A stretch of DNA of 64,000 nt from Paraburkholderia podalyriae. Its GTDB lineage: Bacteria; Pseudomonadota; Gammaproteobacteria; Burkholderiales; Burkholderiaceae. This document shows positions 45,456 to 55,087 of the stretch, one piece after another. Each line of letters starts with the position of its first letter. Positions within the stretch are counted from its first letter, which is position 1. The notes under the pieces are model-generated. The model saw nothing but the letters and a program-made list of their open reading frames with translations. It was not told where the DNA came from and did no database searches. The position numbers and the translations under genes were made by a program. The stretch covers positions 124,001 through 188,000 of the forward strand of contig NZ_VZQQ01000013.1 in the NCBI RefSeq assembly GCF_014397785.1, in the 5' to 3' direction.

Positions 45456-45659
45456 ATGAATCATCAGCAACTCGAAAAAGACATCGAGCATCTCGAGCAA
45501 ATAATTTCCCATATTTCCGTACAAGACCGTATTCCGTTGTCTTACTGGCGAAACCGCCTCAAGCACGTTTCCGGTGCGGTTCTTGTGCCGGCGCAGGCAA
45601 CACGCGTCAAACGCCTCGATGCCGCGCTTTGCGCACTGGAAAAACGGCAGAAAGCCTAA
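45456..45659 (+). CDS. Small hypothetical protein (67 aa)
   Basis: A helical, charged 67-aa protein (HQQLEKDIEHLEQIISHISV, then a basic C-terminus with TRVKRLDAALCALEKRQK). A GGGGAAAG site precedes the ATG. The heptad-like Leu/Ile spacing suggests a short coiled coil. No family recognised; it may be a small regulatory protein. Confidence 0.6.
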   Translation: MNHQQLEKDIEHLEQIISHISVQDRIPLSYWRNRLKHVSGAVLVPAQATRVKRLDAALCALEKRQKA

Positions 45660-45726
45660 TCACTGTGTCCACCAATCGGAATCGGCACTTAGGAAATCCG
45701 TTTTCTTGTACCGACACAGGACGAAC

Positions 45727-46926
45727 ATGCAGATAGCGGGACTTGCCGCGACCCGGCTCACGACGTTGACCAATGAGATGCAGGGCTACGTGGAACGGGG
45801 CGAAGTGGCGGGGGTGGTGTCGCTCGTATGGCGGCATGGCGAAATCGGCTACTTCGAACCGGTCGGCCTACGCGACGAAGCCGCGCAATTGCCGATGGAG
45901 CGCGACACGCTGTTTCGCATCGCGTCGATGACGAAGCCGGTGACGAGTGCCGCGATCCTGATGCTGATCGAGGAAGACCGCCTCGCTCTCGATACGCCCA
46001 TTTCACCGTGGCTGCCCGAGCTTGCGGCGCCGCGCGTGCTGCGCGATCCGACCGGCCCGCTCGACCGGAGCGATCCGATCCGCGCGCCGCTCACGGTGCT
46101 CGATCTGCTCACGCATCGCGCGGGCTTCGCGTATCACTTCACGGCTACGGGTCCGCTCGCCGAAGCCTACGCGGCCGCGTTCAACGGCTTCGAAGCGAGC
46201 GGCGACAACAGCGCGTGGCTGGCGCGCATCGCCGCGTTGCCGCTGATGTTCCAGCCCGGCTCGCGCTGGCACTACGGCGTTGCGACCGACGTGCTCGGCG
46301 TGCTGATCGAACGCGTGAGTGGCATGCCGCTCGGCGAGTTTTTCCGCACGCGTATCTTCGAGCCGCTCGGCATGCGCGACACCGCGTTCTGGGTGCCCGA
46401 CGCGCAGCTTGCGCGCCTCGCTACCGCATACAACATCGATCCCGGCACGCGGCGTCGCGTGGTCGAGGATCATGCGGCGGCCAGCCGTTGGGCGAATCCG
46501 CGGCGCTTTCAGAGCGGCGGCGGCGGGTTGGTCTCGACCGCCGAGGACTATCTGCAATTCGCGCAGCTGCTGCTCGGGCGTGGGCGCGTCGGCGACACGC
46601 GGCTGCTGTCGCATCGCTCGGTCGATCTGATGCGCAGCAATTTCCTGAGCCGCGACCAGCGCCGCCTGCCCGCCTTCGGTCACGTGATCTGGGCGGGGCA
46701 GGGCTTCGGCCTCGGTCTGTCGATCGTCGACGATCCGGCGCAGCAATTGCCGCTCGGCTATCGCTCGCCCGGTTCGTTCGGCTGGCCCGGCGCGTACGGC
46801 ACGAGCTGGTTCGCCGATCCGGTCGAGAACATGATCGGCCTGATGCTGATTCAGCGCCGCTCGATCGACCCCTTTCCGATGGCCATCGACTTCGAACGCC
46901 GCGTCTACGATGCGATCGACGATTGA
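45727..46926 (+). CDS. Serine hydrolase of the class C beta-lactamase/EstB family
   Basis: A 399-aa enzyme. The nucleophile motif SxxK is in ASMTKPVTSA (about residues 66-70), the tyrosine motif in WHYGVATDVLG and the third motif region in GWPGAYGTSWF. There is no clear signal peptide, so it is probably cytoplasmic and an esterase or transesterase (EstB/LovD-like) rather than a true beta-lactamase. The ATG at 45727 starts MQIAGLAATR; the frame upstream is not homologous. Confidence 0.87.
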   Translation: MQIAGLAATRLTTLTNEMQGYVERGEVAGVVSLVWRHGEIGYFEPVGLRDEAAQLPMERDTLFRIASMTKPVTSAAILMLIEEDRLALDTPISPWLPELAAPRVLRDPTGPLDRSDPIRAPLTVLDLLTHRAGFAYHFTATGPLAEAYAAAFNGFEASGDNSAWLARIAALPLMFQPGSRWHYGVATDVLGVLIERVSGMPLGEFFRTRIFEPLGMRDTAFWVPDAQLARLATAYNIDPGTRRRVVEDHAAASRWANPRRFQSGGGGLVSTAEDYLQFAQLLLGRGRVGDTRLLSHRSVDLMRSNFLSRDQRRLPAFGHVIWAGQGFGLGLSIVDDPAQQLPLGYRSPGSFGWPGAYGTSWFADPVENMIGLMLIQRRSIDPFPMAIDFERRVYDAIDD

Positions 46927-47051
46927 GCGCGTCCGCCGCGCATGCACTCGGGCACGCGATTCACTATCCTGTGATTTATTCGTCTGATAGTGTGCGCCAA
47001 CCATTCATTGCAATTCATCGCAGTGCGTCCAACCGAGGGGGAAACACCGGC

Positions 47052-47351
47052 ATGGCCTCTTACAAACAACTGACCGCGCAACTCGAAAAACTCCACAAGG
47101 AAGTCGCAGCGGCGCGCGACAAGGAAGTCGCGCAAGCTATCGCCGATATCAAGCAGAAGGTCGCCGAATACGACCTGACCGCCGAAGAACTCGGGTTCAC
47201 GAGCGCCGCGCCGAAGCCGCGCCGCAAGTCGTCAACGACGTCGGTCGCCAAGTACCGCAATCCGAAGACCGGCGAAACATGGAGCGGCCGCGGGCGCTCG
47301 CCAGCCTGGCTCGTCGGGAAGAATCGCGAGCGGTTTCTGATCGAAGGTTGA
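47052..47351 (+). CDS. H-NS/Bph-family nucleoid-associated protein
   Basis: A 99-aa protein with an N-terminal coiled-coil dimerisation part (LTAQLEKLHKEVAAARDKEV) and the C-terminal DNA-binding motif YRNPKTGETWSGRGRSPAWL, typical of Burkholderia H-NS-like proteins. It silences AT-rich DNA. An AGGGGG-like site precedes the ATG. Of interest because AT-rich islands (34560-34660, 58500-59180) lie in the same window. Confidence 0.9.
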   Translation: MASYKQLTAQLEKLHKEVAAARDKEVAQAIADIKQKVAEYDLTAEELGFTSAAPKPRRKSSTTSVAKYRNPKTGETWSGRGRSPAWLVGKNRERFLIEG

Positions 47352-47428
47352 GCTTCGTCGTGGATGCTGAGGCGTCCGTGTTCTCTGAAGTGATGCGTAG
47401 TTTGATTCGTTCCGCACCGTTGCGAAGG

Positions 47429-47450
47429 TCCCGAAAACGCTCACCTTTGC
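47429..47450 (-). repeat. Dispersed repeat copy (GCAAAGGTGAGCGTTTTCGGGA)
   Basis: On the minus strand this matches the 18193-18887 consensus over about 18 of 20 bases, with CG as the variable dinucleotide. Confidence 0.7.
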
Positions 47451-47774
47451 GTGATGCCTGACCGCATACAGCGGGATTTATCAAAGCATTCGAACCTCGC
47501 GGAATGTTCGGTGAGCCAGGCTTTGTCGCGCGACGCACCGCCGCATCTACGAATTGCCATCGTGTCGCGGCGCTGCGCGCGGCTCGGTGAAAACCCGCGC
47601 CAGCCTTTGCTGGCGGGCGTTTCCAGGCGTCGCGCAAGAGCCTGTCGGTAGCGGTGCGAAGCTTTGTCGCGGTTTTCCCGCGCATCGCGTTTGTGATGCT
47701 GGCGTCGTAGCAGGTGCGCGTATGCGCTTCGCGATCCTCACCTTTGGCCGCGAATCGATATTCGCCACCGCAAG

Positions 47775-47796
47775 TCCCGAAAACGCTCACCTTTGG
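47775..47796 (-). repeat. Dispersed repeat copy (CCAAAGGTGAGCGTTTTCGGGA)
   Basis: Nearly identical to 47429-47450. A half copy (CCAAAGGTGAGGATCGCGAA) lies about 40 bases away at 47731-47748. Confidence 0.7.
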
Positions 47797-48098
47797 CCGC
47801 CTGCGTTCGCGACGCGCGGGCGCTCCCGTCGTTCCCCGTGGTTCCCCATCCGGCGCCGCGCCGCCTTTCCCCGGCCGTCGCGCCGGACGTGTATCATTCG
47901 CACCTTGCGCCGTTTTTGCGCCAGCGATTCCCGTATCGTCGAACATTGGGGCGTGACCCGTTCGCCACCCGTTGTCGGACGCGGCGCGAGCGCCGGCCGC
48001 GCCCGACTCCGCTCGACGCCGCCGCGCCACGCGCGGCATACCGGCCGCCCAGGGCCGCCGGGAACCGCCCGAACCCCTTTCCGTGACCGCCAGACCCG

Positions 48099-49700
48099 AT
48101 GTCAGTCTCCGAACTCAAACGCCGCCGCACGTTCGCGGTCATTTCCCACCCGGACGCGGGTAAAACCACACTCACCGAAAAGCTGCTGCTGTTCTCGGGC
48201 GCGATCCAGATCGCCGGTACCGTGAAGGGCCGCAAGAGCAACCGCTACGCGACGTCCGACTGGATGGAAATCGAAAAGCAACGCGGCATCTCCGTCGCGA
48301 GCTCGGTGATGCAGTTCGAGTACGGCGATTGCGTGATCAACCTGCTCGACACGCCGGGCCACGAGGACTTCTCCGAGGACACCTACCGTGTGCTGACCGC
48401 GGTCGATGCCGCCGTGATGGTGATCGACGGCGCGAACGGCGTCGAAGCGCAGACGCTGAAGCTGCTGGAAGTCTGCCGCAGCCGCAAGACGCCGATCGTC
48501 ACGTTCATCAACAAGCTCGACCGCGAAGTGCGCGAGCCGCTCGAACTGCTCGACGAAATCGAGCAGCATCTCGGTGTGTCGGCGGTGCCGTTCACGTGGC
48601 CGATTGGCATGGGCAAGGATTTCCAGGGCGTCTACGACGTCCAGCGCGACCAGGTGCGCGTGTTCCGCGCCGGCCAGGATACCGCTGGCGGCGCGGTCGA
48701 AACGCTGCAGGCGTTGAGCGACGAGGAAGGCGAGCGCCGTTTCGGCCATGCCTGGGTGCGCGCGAAGGAAGAGATCGACCTGATCAGCGGCGCGACGCCC
48801 GAGTTCGACCGCGAGCAGTTCCTCGCCGGCCAGCAGTCGCCGGTGCTGTTCGGCTCGGCGATCAACAACTTCGGCGTGAAGGAAATTCTCGACGCGCTGG
48901 TCGACCTCGCGCCGCCGCCGTCGATGCGCATGACCGTGCAGCGTCCCGTGCAGCCGGAAGAGTCGAAATTCACCGGCGTCGTGTTCAAGGTGCAGGCGAA
49001 CATGGACCTCGCGCACCGCGACCGCGTCGCGTTCATCCGCGTGTGCTCGGGACGTTTCGAGCGCGGCATGGCCGTGAAGGTCACGCGCTCGAACAAGACG
49101 TTCCGCGCGAACAACGTGGTCACGTTCCTGTCGCAGCGTCGCGAGACGGTGAGCGAGGCGTATCCGGGCGACATCATCGGGATTCCGAATCACGGTACGC
49201 TAAGTCTCGGCGATACGCTGACCGAAGGCGAGCAGCTACAGTTCGTCGGCCTGCCGTTCTTCGCGCCGGAAATTTTCCAGACCGTCGAAGTGGTCGATCC
49301 GATGCGCGCGAAGCAGCTCGGCGAAGCGCTGAAGCAGCTCGGCGAGGAAGGCGCGATTCAGGTGTTCCGTCCCGAAGCGGGCGGCCTGATTATTCTCGGC
49401 GCGGTCGGGCAACTCCAATTCGAAGTGGTGTCGCACCGTCTGTCGACCGAATACAAGGTCGACGTGCGCATGGCGCCGGCACGTTACCGCCTGTCGCGCT
49501 GGGTGACCTGCGACGATCCGTCAGAACTGCGCCGCTTTACCGATTCGTACTCGGCGCGGATCGCGCTCGATGCGTCCGATGCGCCGACCTATCTGGCCTC
49601 GCATGTATCCGAGATCGAAGTCGCGCAGAAAGCGTGGCCGAAGATCGTGTTCAACGAGTTGCGCGAGCACTCCGGCGCGCCGTTCAGGAAGGCGATGTAA
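48099..49700 (+). CDS. prfC: Peptide chain release factor 3
   Basis: A 533-aa translational GTPase. G1 is SHPDAGKTTLTEKLL, the switch I region is YATSDWMEIEKQRGISVASS, G3 is DTPGHEDFSED and G4 is FINKLDRE; domains 2 and 3 follow at the usual length. RF3 removes RF1 and RF2 from the ribosome after peptide release. It stands alone and is followed by a strong terminator. Confidence 0.97.
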   Translation: MSVSELKRRRTFAVISHPDAGKTTLTEKLLLFSGAIQIAGTVKGRKSNRYATSDWMEIEKQRGISVASSVMQFEYGDCVINLLDTPGHEDFSEDTYRVLTAVDAAVMVIDGANGVEAQTLKLLEVCRSRKTPIVTFINKLDREVREPLELLDEIEQHLGVSAVPFTWPIGMGKDFQGVYDVQRDQVRVFRAGQDTAGGAVETLQALSDEEGERRFGHAWVRAKEEIDLISGATPEFDREQFLAGQQSPVLFGSAINNFGVKEILDALVDLAPPPSMRMTVQRPVQPEESKFTGVVFKVQANMDLAHRDRVAFIRVCSGRFERGMAVKVTRSNKTFRANNVVTFLSQRRETVSEAYPGDIIGIPNHGTLSLGDTLTEGEQLQFVGLPFFAPEIFQTVEVVDPMRAKQLGEALKQLGEEGAIQVFRPEAGGLIILGAVGQLQFEVVSHRLSTEYKVDVRMAPARYRLSRWVTCDDPSELRRFTDSYSARIALDASDAPTYLASHVSEIEVAQKAWPKIVFNELREHSGAPFRKAM

Positions 49701-49727
49701 AGCCGCGAGTTCGCTGGTTCCGAAGGC

Positions 49728-49757
49728 AAAAAGCCGCGTCGTTCGACGCGGCTTTTT
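49728..49757 (+). terminator. Rho-independent terminator of prfC
   Basis: AAAAAGCCGCGTC and GACGCGGCTTTTT pair around GTTC, giving a GC-rich stem flanked by A and T runs. Confidence 0.9.
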
Positions 49758-49871
49758 GCTTTGCGGTCGCGACAACGTCCCGCGCCAGCACGCGACTTCG
49801 CCTATGCTGACGGAACTACCCGCCCCGCCGCGAAGCCGGCTCCGATTCCTGTCCAACCGCATGGAGCGCCC

Positions 49872-52307
49872 GTGACCGTTCGCAACCTCGACGCCTTGTT
49901 TCGCCCGAAATCCGTCGCCGTGATCGGCGCGTCCGAGCGGCCGGGCAGCACCGGCGCGATGGTCTGGGCGCGTGTGCTGGAAGGCGGCTTCGACGGCCCG
50001 CTGTGGCCGGTCAATCCGAAGCACGCGACGCTCGGCGTCCACCCGGTGATTTCCGACGTCGGCGATCTGCCGCAGCCGCCTAACGTCGCGGTGATCTGCA
50101 CGCCGCCCGCGACGTGGCCCTCGTTGATCCATAAGCTCGGTGGCATGGGCACGCGCGCCGTGATCATCGTCGGCGAGGTGCGCAGCGATGAAGACCGGCT
50201 CGAGCTGCGGCACGCGCTGTCGGCGGCGCGACCGCATCTGCTACGCATCGTCGGACCGGGCAGTCTCGGCGTGGTGTCGCCGGCATTCGGCGCGCATCTG
50301 GGCGCGCCGTCGTGCACGGTCAAGGCGGGTGGCGTCGCCTGGGTGTCGCAGTCGAATGCGCTGACCAACGCGGTGCTCGGCTGGGCGCGGGCGCGCGGGC
50401 TCGGTTTTTCGCACGCGGTGGCTCTCGGCGCGGAGGCCGACGTCGATGCCGGCGACGTACTCGATTACCTCGCGAGCGACGCCGGCACCCGCGCGATCCT
50501 GCTGGAACTCGACAGTGTGCGGGCGGCGCGCAAGTTCATGTCGGCCGCGCGCGCGGCGGCGCGCAACAAGCCGGTGCTCGCGCTGCGCTCCGGGCGCGAC
50601 GACCCCGCCGACGGTCTCTATACAGCGGCGTTCCGGCGCGCGGGCCTCGTGCGCGTCGACGCACTCGACGATCTGCTCGACGAAATCGAAACCCTCGGCG
50701 TCGGCCGGGTGGCGGCGGGCGCCACCGCGACGCTGATCACCAGCGACAGCGGTCTTGCGACGCTCGCGCGCGACGCGTTCGCCGCCGCCGGCGGCCCGCT
50801 CGCGCCGTGGCCGGCCGCGGCGTCGGACGCGCTGCGCGAGGCGCTGCCGCAGGCGGTCGGCGGCAATCCGCTGCTGCTCGGCGACGGCGCGCGTCCTGAG
50901 CACTTCGGCGCCGCGCTGAAGCTGCTCGGCGAGTATCACGAGACCGGCACCGCGTTCGTGGTGCACGCATCGACGCATGGCGCGCCGGTCGATGACGTCG
51001 CGCAGACACTGATCGAGCATCAGCGCTTTGCGTATCGCGGGCTCCTCGCATGCTTCTTCGGCGGCGTCGATGCGGCGAGGCGCGACGCGCTGCACGCGCA
51101 GGGCATCCCGGTGCACACGACGCCGCAGCGGCTCGCGCGCGCGTTCGCGCGTCTGGTCGATTACCGGCTGGGACGCGAGTTGCTGATGCAAACGCCAGAG
51201 GGCCTGCCCGCGCAGATTCCCGAGGCGATCGATGCCGCCCAGGCGCAGGCTCGCGAAGCGTTGGCGGCGGGCGAAAGTGAGCTTGTCGGGGACGCGGCGG
51301 CGCGGTTTCTGGCGCGCTTCGGGCTGCGGGTGGAGGGTGCCGAAGGGGTGGGCGCCGACGCACAGCGAGCCGATGCGGACGGCGCGGCAAAAGCCATCGT
51401 CGACGTCGCCATCGAACTGCACGATGACGATAACTTCGGCCCCGTGTTCCGTTTCACCGCGCCGCCGGTCGACGGCGTTTCCAACGGGTTGCGCGTCTAT
51501 GGCCTGCCGCCGCTCAATCCGATGCTCGCGCGCGACATCGTCACGCGTTCGCACTATGCGAGGCTGGTCGCGCCGGAGCCGACGCTCGCGGCATTGACGG
51601 CGGTGTCGCAAGCGGTTTGCGACGTGCGCGAGGTCGTCGGCCTGTCGTTGAAGCTCAGGGTCTACCGGGATCGCGTGACGGTGGTCGATCCGCTGTTGCG
51701 TGTCGGCGCGCAGCGCAGTCGTCTGGCGATCATGCCGTATCCGCGGCGCTTCGAGGAAACGATCGACTGGCAGGGCATGCGCGTGACGGTGCGACCGATT
51801 CGCCCGGAAGACGAAAACGCGCATCGCGATTTCGCGCAGGCGATGACGCCGGAAGATTTGCGCCTGCGCTTTTTCGGCGCGGTCGGCGCGTTCGACCACT
51901 CGCAACTCGCGCGCATGACGCAGATCGACTACGACCGGGAAATGGCGCTGATCGCAACAGTCGACAACGAAGACGGCGTCGCGCAGACGCTCGGCGTGGT
52001 GCGCGCGGTGGCCGATCCCGACAACGAGACGGCCGAATTCGCGGTGACCGTGCGCTCGGACCAGAAGGGGCGGCGCCTCGGCCAGTTGCTGATGCAGCGG
52101 ATCATCGCGTACGCGCGGGCGCGCGACACGCACTGGCTGGTCGGTGAAGCGTTGCGCGAGAACACCGCGATGATCGCGCTCGCGAGGGCCAGCGGTTTCA
52201 CGATCACGCGGACCGATGACCCCGGTGTGGTCGGTTTCCGGATGGCGCTCGACGAAACGGCGGGGGCGGACCCGAAGTCCTCCGCGCAGAACCGGCCGCC
52301 GCGTTGA
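49872..52307 (+). CDS. Acyl-CoA synthetase (NDP-forming)-like/GNAT acetyltransferase fusion (Pat-like)
   Basis: An 811-aa protein with a GTG start preceded by GGAG. Residues 1-450 match the CoA-binding and ligase domains of NDP-forming synthetases (LFRPKSVAVIGASERPGSTG, VGPGSLGVVSPAFGAHL). The ATP-grasp part (about 470-625) is short and lacks the usual HKSDVGG nucleotide loop. The last 170 residues are a GNAT domain (VTVRPIRPEDENAHRDFAQA, EFAVTVRSDQKGRRLGQLLM). This layout is that of Pat-type protein lysine acetyltransferases, where the synthetase part only senses acyl-CoA. Protein acetylation is therefore the likely role. Confidence 0.85.
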   Translation: MTVRNLDALFRPKSVAVIGASERPGSTGAMVWARVLEGGFDGPLWPVNPKHATLGVHPVISDVGDLPQPPNVAVICTPPATWPSLIHKLGGMGTRAVIIVGEVRSDEDRLELRHALSAARPHLLRIVGPGSLGVVSPAFGAHLGAPSCTVKAGGVAWVSQSNALTNAVLGWARARGLGFSHAVALGAEADVDAGDVLDYLASDAGTRAILLELDSVRAARKFMSAARAAARNKPVLALRSGRDDPADGLYTAAFRRAGLVRVDALDDLLDEIETLGVGRVAAGATATLITSDSGLATLARDAFAAAGGPLAPWPAAASDALREALPQAVGGNPLLLGDGARPEHFGAALKLLGEYHETGTAFVVHASTHGAPVDDVAQTLIEHQRFAYRGLLACFFGGVDAARRDALHAQGIPVHTTPQRLARAFARLVDYRLGRELLMQTPEGLPAQIPEAIDAAQAQAREALAAGESELVGDAAARFLARFGLRVEGAEGVGADAQRADADGAAKAIVDVAIELHDDDNFGPVFRFTAPPVDGVSNGLRVYGLPPLNPMLARDIVTRSHYARLVAPEPTLAALTAVSQAVCDVREVVGLSLKLRVYRDRVTVVDPLLRVGAQRSRLAIMPYPRRFEETIDWQGMRVTVRPIRPEDENAHRDFAQAMTPEDLRLRFFGAVGAFDHSQLARMTQIDYDREMALIATVDNEDGVAQTLGVVRAVADPDNETAEFAVTVRSDQKGRRLGQLLMQRIIAYARARDTHWLVGEALRENTAMIALARASGFTITRTDDPGVVGFRMALDETAGADPKSSAQNRPPR

Positions 52308-52349
52308 GCGGCTGACATCGCAGCCCGTTCAACGCACGGCATCACCCTC

Positions 52350-52895
52350 TCAAGCTGCCAACTTCAGCGCCGCCTCATCCACCTGCGCGCGCGTGACAGA
52401 CAGCTCATCGAGCCATGCCTGCGCATACGTGGCGCCGGTTTCGCGCTCGAGCCGCGCGATCGTGGCCGCGCAGCGGTTCGCGTCCTTCAGCGTCGAAATG
52501 AACGATTTCACCGACTCCCCGCCCTTGAACGCGTCGTACAGCGGTACCCGGATTTCGTCGGGCAGCGGACGTGTGGTCCATTGATACGGCTTGCCGTTGA
52601 ACGTCAGCGACGGCGGCAGCACGCGTTCCTTGCGCGCGGCCGGAATCAGGCCATAGGTACGCGCCGCTTCGCCGATCTGCTCGGCCGAAAACAGCTCGTC
52701 GGGCGTGATGTCGAATTGCCGGATGAACGTCTCGATGCTTTGCATCGCGGCGGCGCGGTCGTCGCGGCGCTTCTGCGCGTGAGCGACGATGTCGCGTAGT
52801 TCGTCGGCTTCTTCCGCCGTGATCGTGAAGCTCGACTGCTTCTGCTGGAGTTCGGAAAAACGCTGGAATTCGGAATCGGTCAGAAGTTTGGCCAT
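52350..52895 (-). CDS. Conserved hypothetical protein
   Basis: A 181-aa mainly helical protein (LLTDSEFQRFSELQQKQSSF, MQSIETFIRQFDITPDELFS, GKPYQWTTRPLPDEIRVPLY). The segment around residues 50-75 and the short TFNGKPYQW loop recall H-NS-like proteins (compare TAEELGF and TWSGRG in 47052-47351), but the homology is weak. No partner gene. Function unknown. Confidence 0.65.
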   Translation of the reverse strand: MAKLLTDSEFQRFSELQQKQSSFTITAEEADELRDIVAHAQKRRDDRAAAMQSIETFIRQFDITPDELFSAEQIGEAARTYGLIPAARKERVLPPSLTFNGKPYQWTTRPLPDEIRVPLYDAFKGGESVKSFISTLKDANRCAATIARLERETGATYAQAWLDELSVTRAQVDEAALKLAA

Positions 52896-52997
52896 TGCTC
52901 AATCGATGCGCGCGCATGAGCCCGTCATGCGGCGTAGTTTTGGAAGGGCCGCCATTCTAAACCATGTGCGCGAGCGCGCCGCTGGGTAGCTTGCCGA

Positions 52998-53849
52998 TCA
53001 TGCGGCCTGCTCGTGGAACATCGACAGCGCCTGCACCGTGTCGCGCAGCAGCGTGGTGGCCGCTTCGAGCGTCGGCGCGACGTATTCGTCGATCCGCCGC
53101 AGATACGGGCAGGTCAGCACCGCGATCGCCTGTCCTGACGGCGCGAGTATCGGGAACGTCACGTCGGTGACGCCGAACGTCTGCTGGCTGTCCTTCTGCC
53201 AGAAGCCCGCCGCGCGAATGCGCTCGCAGGCCTCCTCCAGCGCGTCGCGATCGAGCGTCACTTCGCCCTTCACCTTCGTGTGCTCGGCTAGCATCTGCTG
53301 ACGCTGCTCGACGCTCTGGAACGCGAGCATCACGCGTCCCGAGCCGGTGTCGATCAGGCCGACCCGCGAGCCGAGCCGCACCGACATGCCCCACGTGCCC
53401 GGCCCGTCGACCTGCGCGATCACCAGCAGGTTGCCGCGGTCGTAGACGGCGAGGTGGCACGACTGCTCGGCCGCGTCGGCGAAGCGCTGCATCAGCGGCA
53501 GCGCTTCGGCGATCAGCCGGTTCATCGGCGGATGACGATGCGCGAGCGCGAACAGCTTCAGACCCAGCGAGTACCGGTCGCCGGCCGCCGAGCGCACCAC
53601 GTATTGCCGCGCGACCAGACGTTCGAGCATCCGATACATCTCGCTCGCGTTGCGGCCCAGCTGTCGCGTGATTTCGGCGCGCGTCAGGCCCTCCTTCTGC
53701 TCGGACAGCAGCTCGAGAATGTCGAGGCCCTTGTCCAGAGCGGGGGCGCGGTAGCGGTCGTCGTCTTTGTCTTCGGCTTCCATCGTCGGGGTCGGGGAAT
53801 TCCGTTTGGGGTTCCCATTATCTGGTGCGCGCGGGCGAGTGCGTGACAT
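52998..53849 (-). CDS. IclR-family transcriptional regulator of the fucose operon
   Basis: About 283 aa. The winged helix reads ALDKGLDILELLSEQKEGLT and QLGRNASEMYRMLERLVARQ; the GAF-like IclR effector domain covers about residues 110-275. Two starts are plausible, 53849 (MSRTRPRAPD) and 53783 (MEAEDKDDDR); the longer frame to 54026 is not IclR-like. It is divergent from the aldo/keto reductase gene. A perfect palindrome at 53943-53958 in the shared region is a likely operator. Confidence 0.87.
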   Translation of the reverse strand: MSRTRPRAPDNGNPKRNSPTPTMEAEDKDDDRYRAPALDKGLDILELLSEQKEGLTRAEITRQLGRNASEMYRMLERLVARQYVVRSAAGDRYSLGLKLFALAHRHPPMNRLIAEALPLMQRFADAAEQSCHLAVYDRGNLLVIAQVDGPGTWGMSVRLGSRVGLIDTGSGRVMLAFQSVEQRQQMLAEHTKVKGEVTLDRDALEEACERIRAAGFWQKDSQQTFGVTDVTFPILAPSGQAIAVLTCPYLRRIDEYVAPTLEAATTLLRDTVQALSMFHEQAA

Positions 53850-53942
53850 TTCGCGAACTGGATGCCACAGGTCCAGGGAAAATCCGGGCATCCGCGACGC
53901 GTAGTCTTCTTGACTTGGGAAAATTCGAATATGAATAATACG

Positions 53943-53958
53943 TTCATTAGTGAATGAA
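53943..53958. promoter_or_regulatory. Palindrome TTCATTAGTGAATGAA in IclR/fucose divergent region
   Basis: Arms TTCATT and AATGAA pair perfectly around AGTG. It lies between the divergent IclR and L-fucose dehydrogenase genes, where an IclR operator is expected. Assignment by symmetry and position. Confidence 0.5.
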
Positions 53959-54040
53959 TGCACGCTTGAGCGGTGCGCGAGTGTATCCGCCGCATCTTGC
54001 CGCCGCATGGTAAAAAGACCACACATCTGGAGACACGCTC

Positions 54041-55081
54041 ATGTCGGCATCGATCGAATCGAAGATCGGGCAGCGGCGCCGTATCGGCCGCGGCTCGTTG
54101 CAGGTGGGCGGATTGGGGCTCGGCACGGCGCCACTCGGCGGCCTGTACCGCGACCTGTCCGACGAGGATGCCCACGCGACCGTCGCCGCCGCCTGGGACG
54201 CGGGCGTGCGCTACTTCGACACCGCGCCACATTACGGCCACACGAAGGCCGAGCATCGGCTCGGCACCGCGCTGCGCCACTACCCGCGCGGCGAGTACGT
54301 GCTGTCGACCAAGGTCGGCCGCCGCTTCGTGCCGCGCACGTCGCCGCTCGACGACCGCGAAGGCTGGCAGAATCCGCTGCCGTTCGAAGCGATCTACGAC
54401 TACACGCACGATGGCATTCTGCGTTCGTTCGAGGACAGCCAGCAGCGCCTCGGCATCATCGACATCGACATTCTTCTCGTGCACGACATCGGCCGCGTCA
54501 CGCACGGCGACCAGCATCCGCACTACTGGCGGCAACTGACCGAAGGTGGCGGCTTCCGCGCGTTGGAGCGCCTGCGCTCGACCGGCGCGATCAAGGCGGT
54601 CGGTCTCGGCGTCAACGAAGGCGGGGTGATCCTCGACGCGATGGCCGAGTTCGATATCGATTGCGCGTTGCTCGCGGGCCGTTATACGCTGCTCGAGCAG
54701 ACCACCCTCGACGACTTGCTGCCCGCCTGCGAAGCCCGCGGCGTCAGCATCCTGCTCGGCGGCGCGTTCAATTCGGGCATTCTGGCGCGCGGCGTCGAAG
54801 GCGATCTGAAGTTCAATTACGGCGCTGCGCCGCCCGAGGTGATCGAGCGCGTCGCGCGTCTGGAGGCAGTGTGCCGCGCGCATAACGTGCCGCTCGCCGC
54901 CGCCGCGTTGCAGTTTCCGTATGCTCATCCGGCGGTGGCCACCGTGCTGACCGGCGCGCGCAGTGTCGACGAATTGCGCGAGAACGTCGCGTCGTTCGAG
55001 CGGCCGATCCCCGCGGCCCTGTGGTCCGCATTGCGCGACGCGGGCCTGCTCGACCCCCGCGCGCCCGCGCCCGAGGACTGA
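54041..55081 (+). CDS. Aldo/keto reductase, L-fucose (D-threo-aldose) 1-dehydrogenase type
   Basis: A 346-aa AKR. The catalytic tetrad is visible: Asp and Tyr in YFDTAPHYGHTKAEHRLG, Lys in VLSTKVGRRF and His in ILLVHDIGRV. The insert DREGWQNPLPFEAIYDYTHD and the C-terminal GARSVDELRENVASFERPIP are those of the galactose/fucose-dehydrogenase subgroup. It oxidises L-fucose to L-fuconolactone with NAD(P). It begins the operon with the lactonase (6-base gap), SDR and hydrolase. Confidence 0.88.
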   Translation: MSASIESKIGQRRRIGRGSLQVGGLGLGTAPLGGLYRDLSDEDAHATVAAAWDAGVRYFDTAPHYGHTKAEHRLGTALRHYPRGEYVLSTKVGRRFVPRTSPLDDREGWQNPLPFEAIYDYTHDGILRSFEDSQQRLGIIDIDILLVHDIGRVTHGDQHPHYWRQLTEGGGFRALERLRSTGAIKAVGLGVNEGGVILDAMAEFDIDCALLAGRYTLLEQTTLDDLLPACEARGVSILLGGAFNSGILARGVEGDLKFNYGAAPPEVIERVARLEAVCRAHNVPLAAAALQFPYAHPAVATVLTGARSVDELRENVASFERPIPAALWSALRDAGLLDPRAPAPED

Positions 55082-55087
55082 CCGACC

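Larger units (their letters stand above)
47352..48098. other. Gene-free region with inverted copies of the dispersed repeat
   Basis: It carries the minus-strand repeats at 47429-47450 and 47775-47796, a half copy at 47731-47748 and a hairpin with arms CGCCAGC/GCTGGCG at 47598-47615. Long open frames here are low-complexity and Arg-rich. The prfC promoter is presumably in the last 150 bases. Confidence 0.5.

Noticed and set aside
45727..46926. Antibiotic-resistance beta-lactamase
   Set aside because: No signal peptide and motif spacing is that of the EstB/LovD esterase group.
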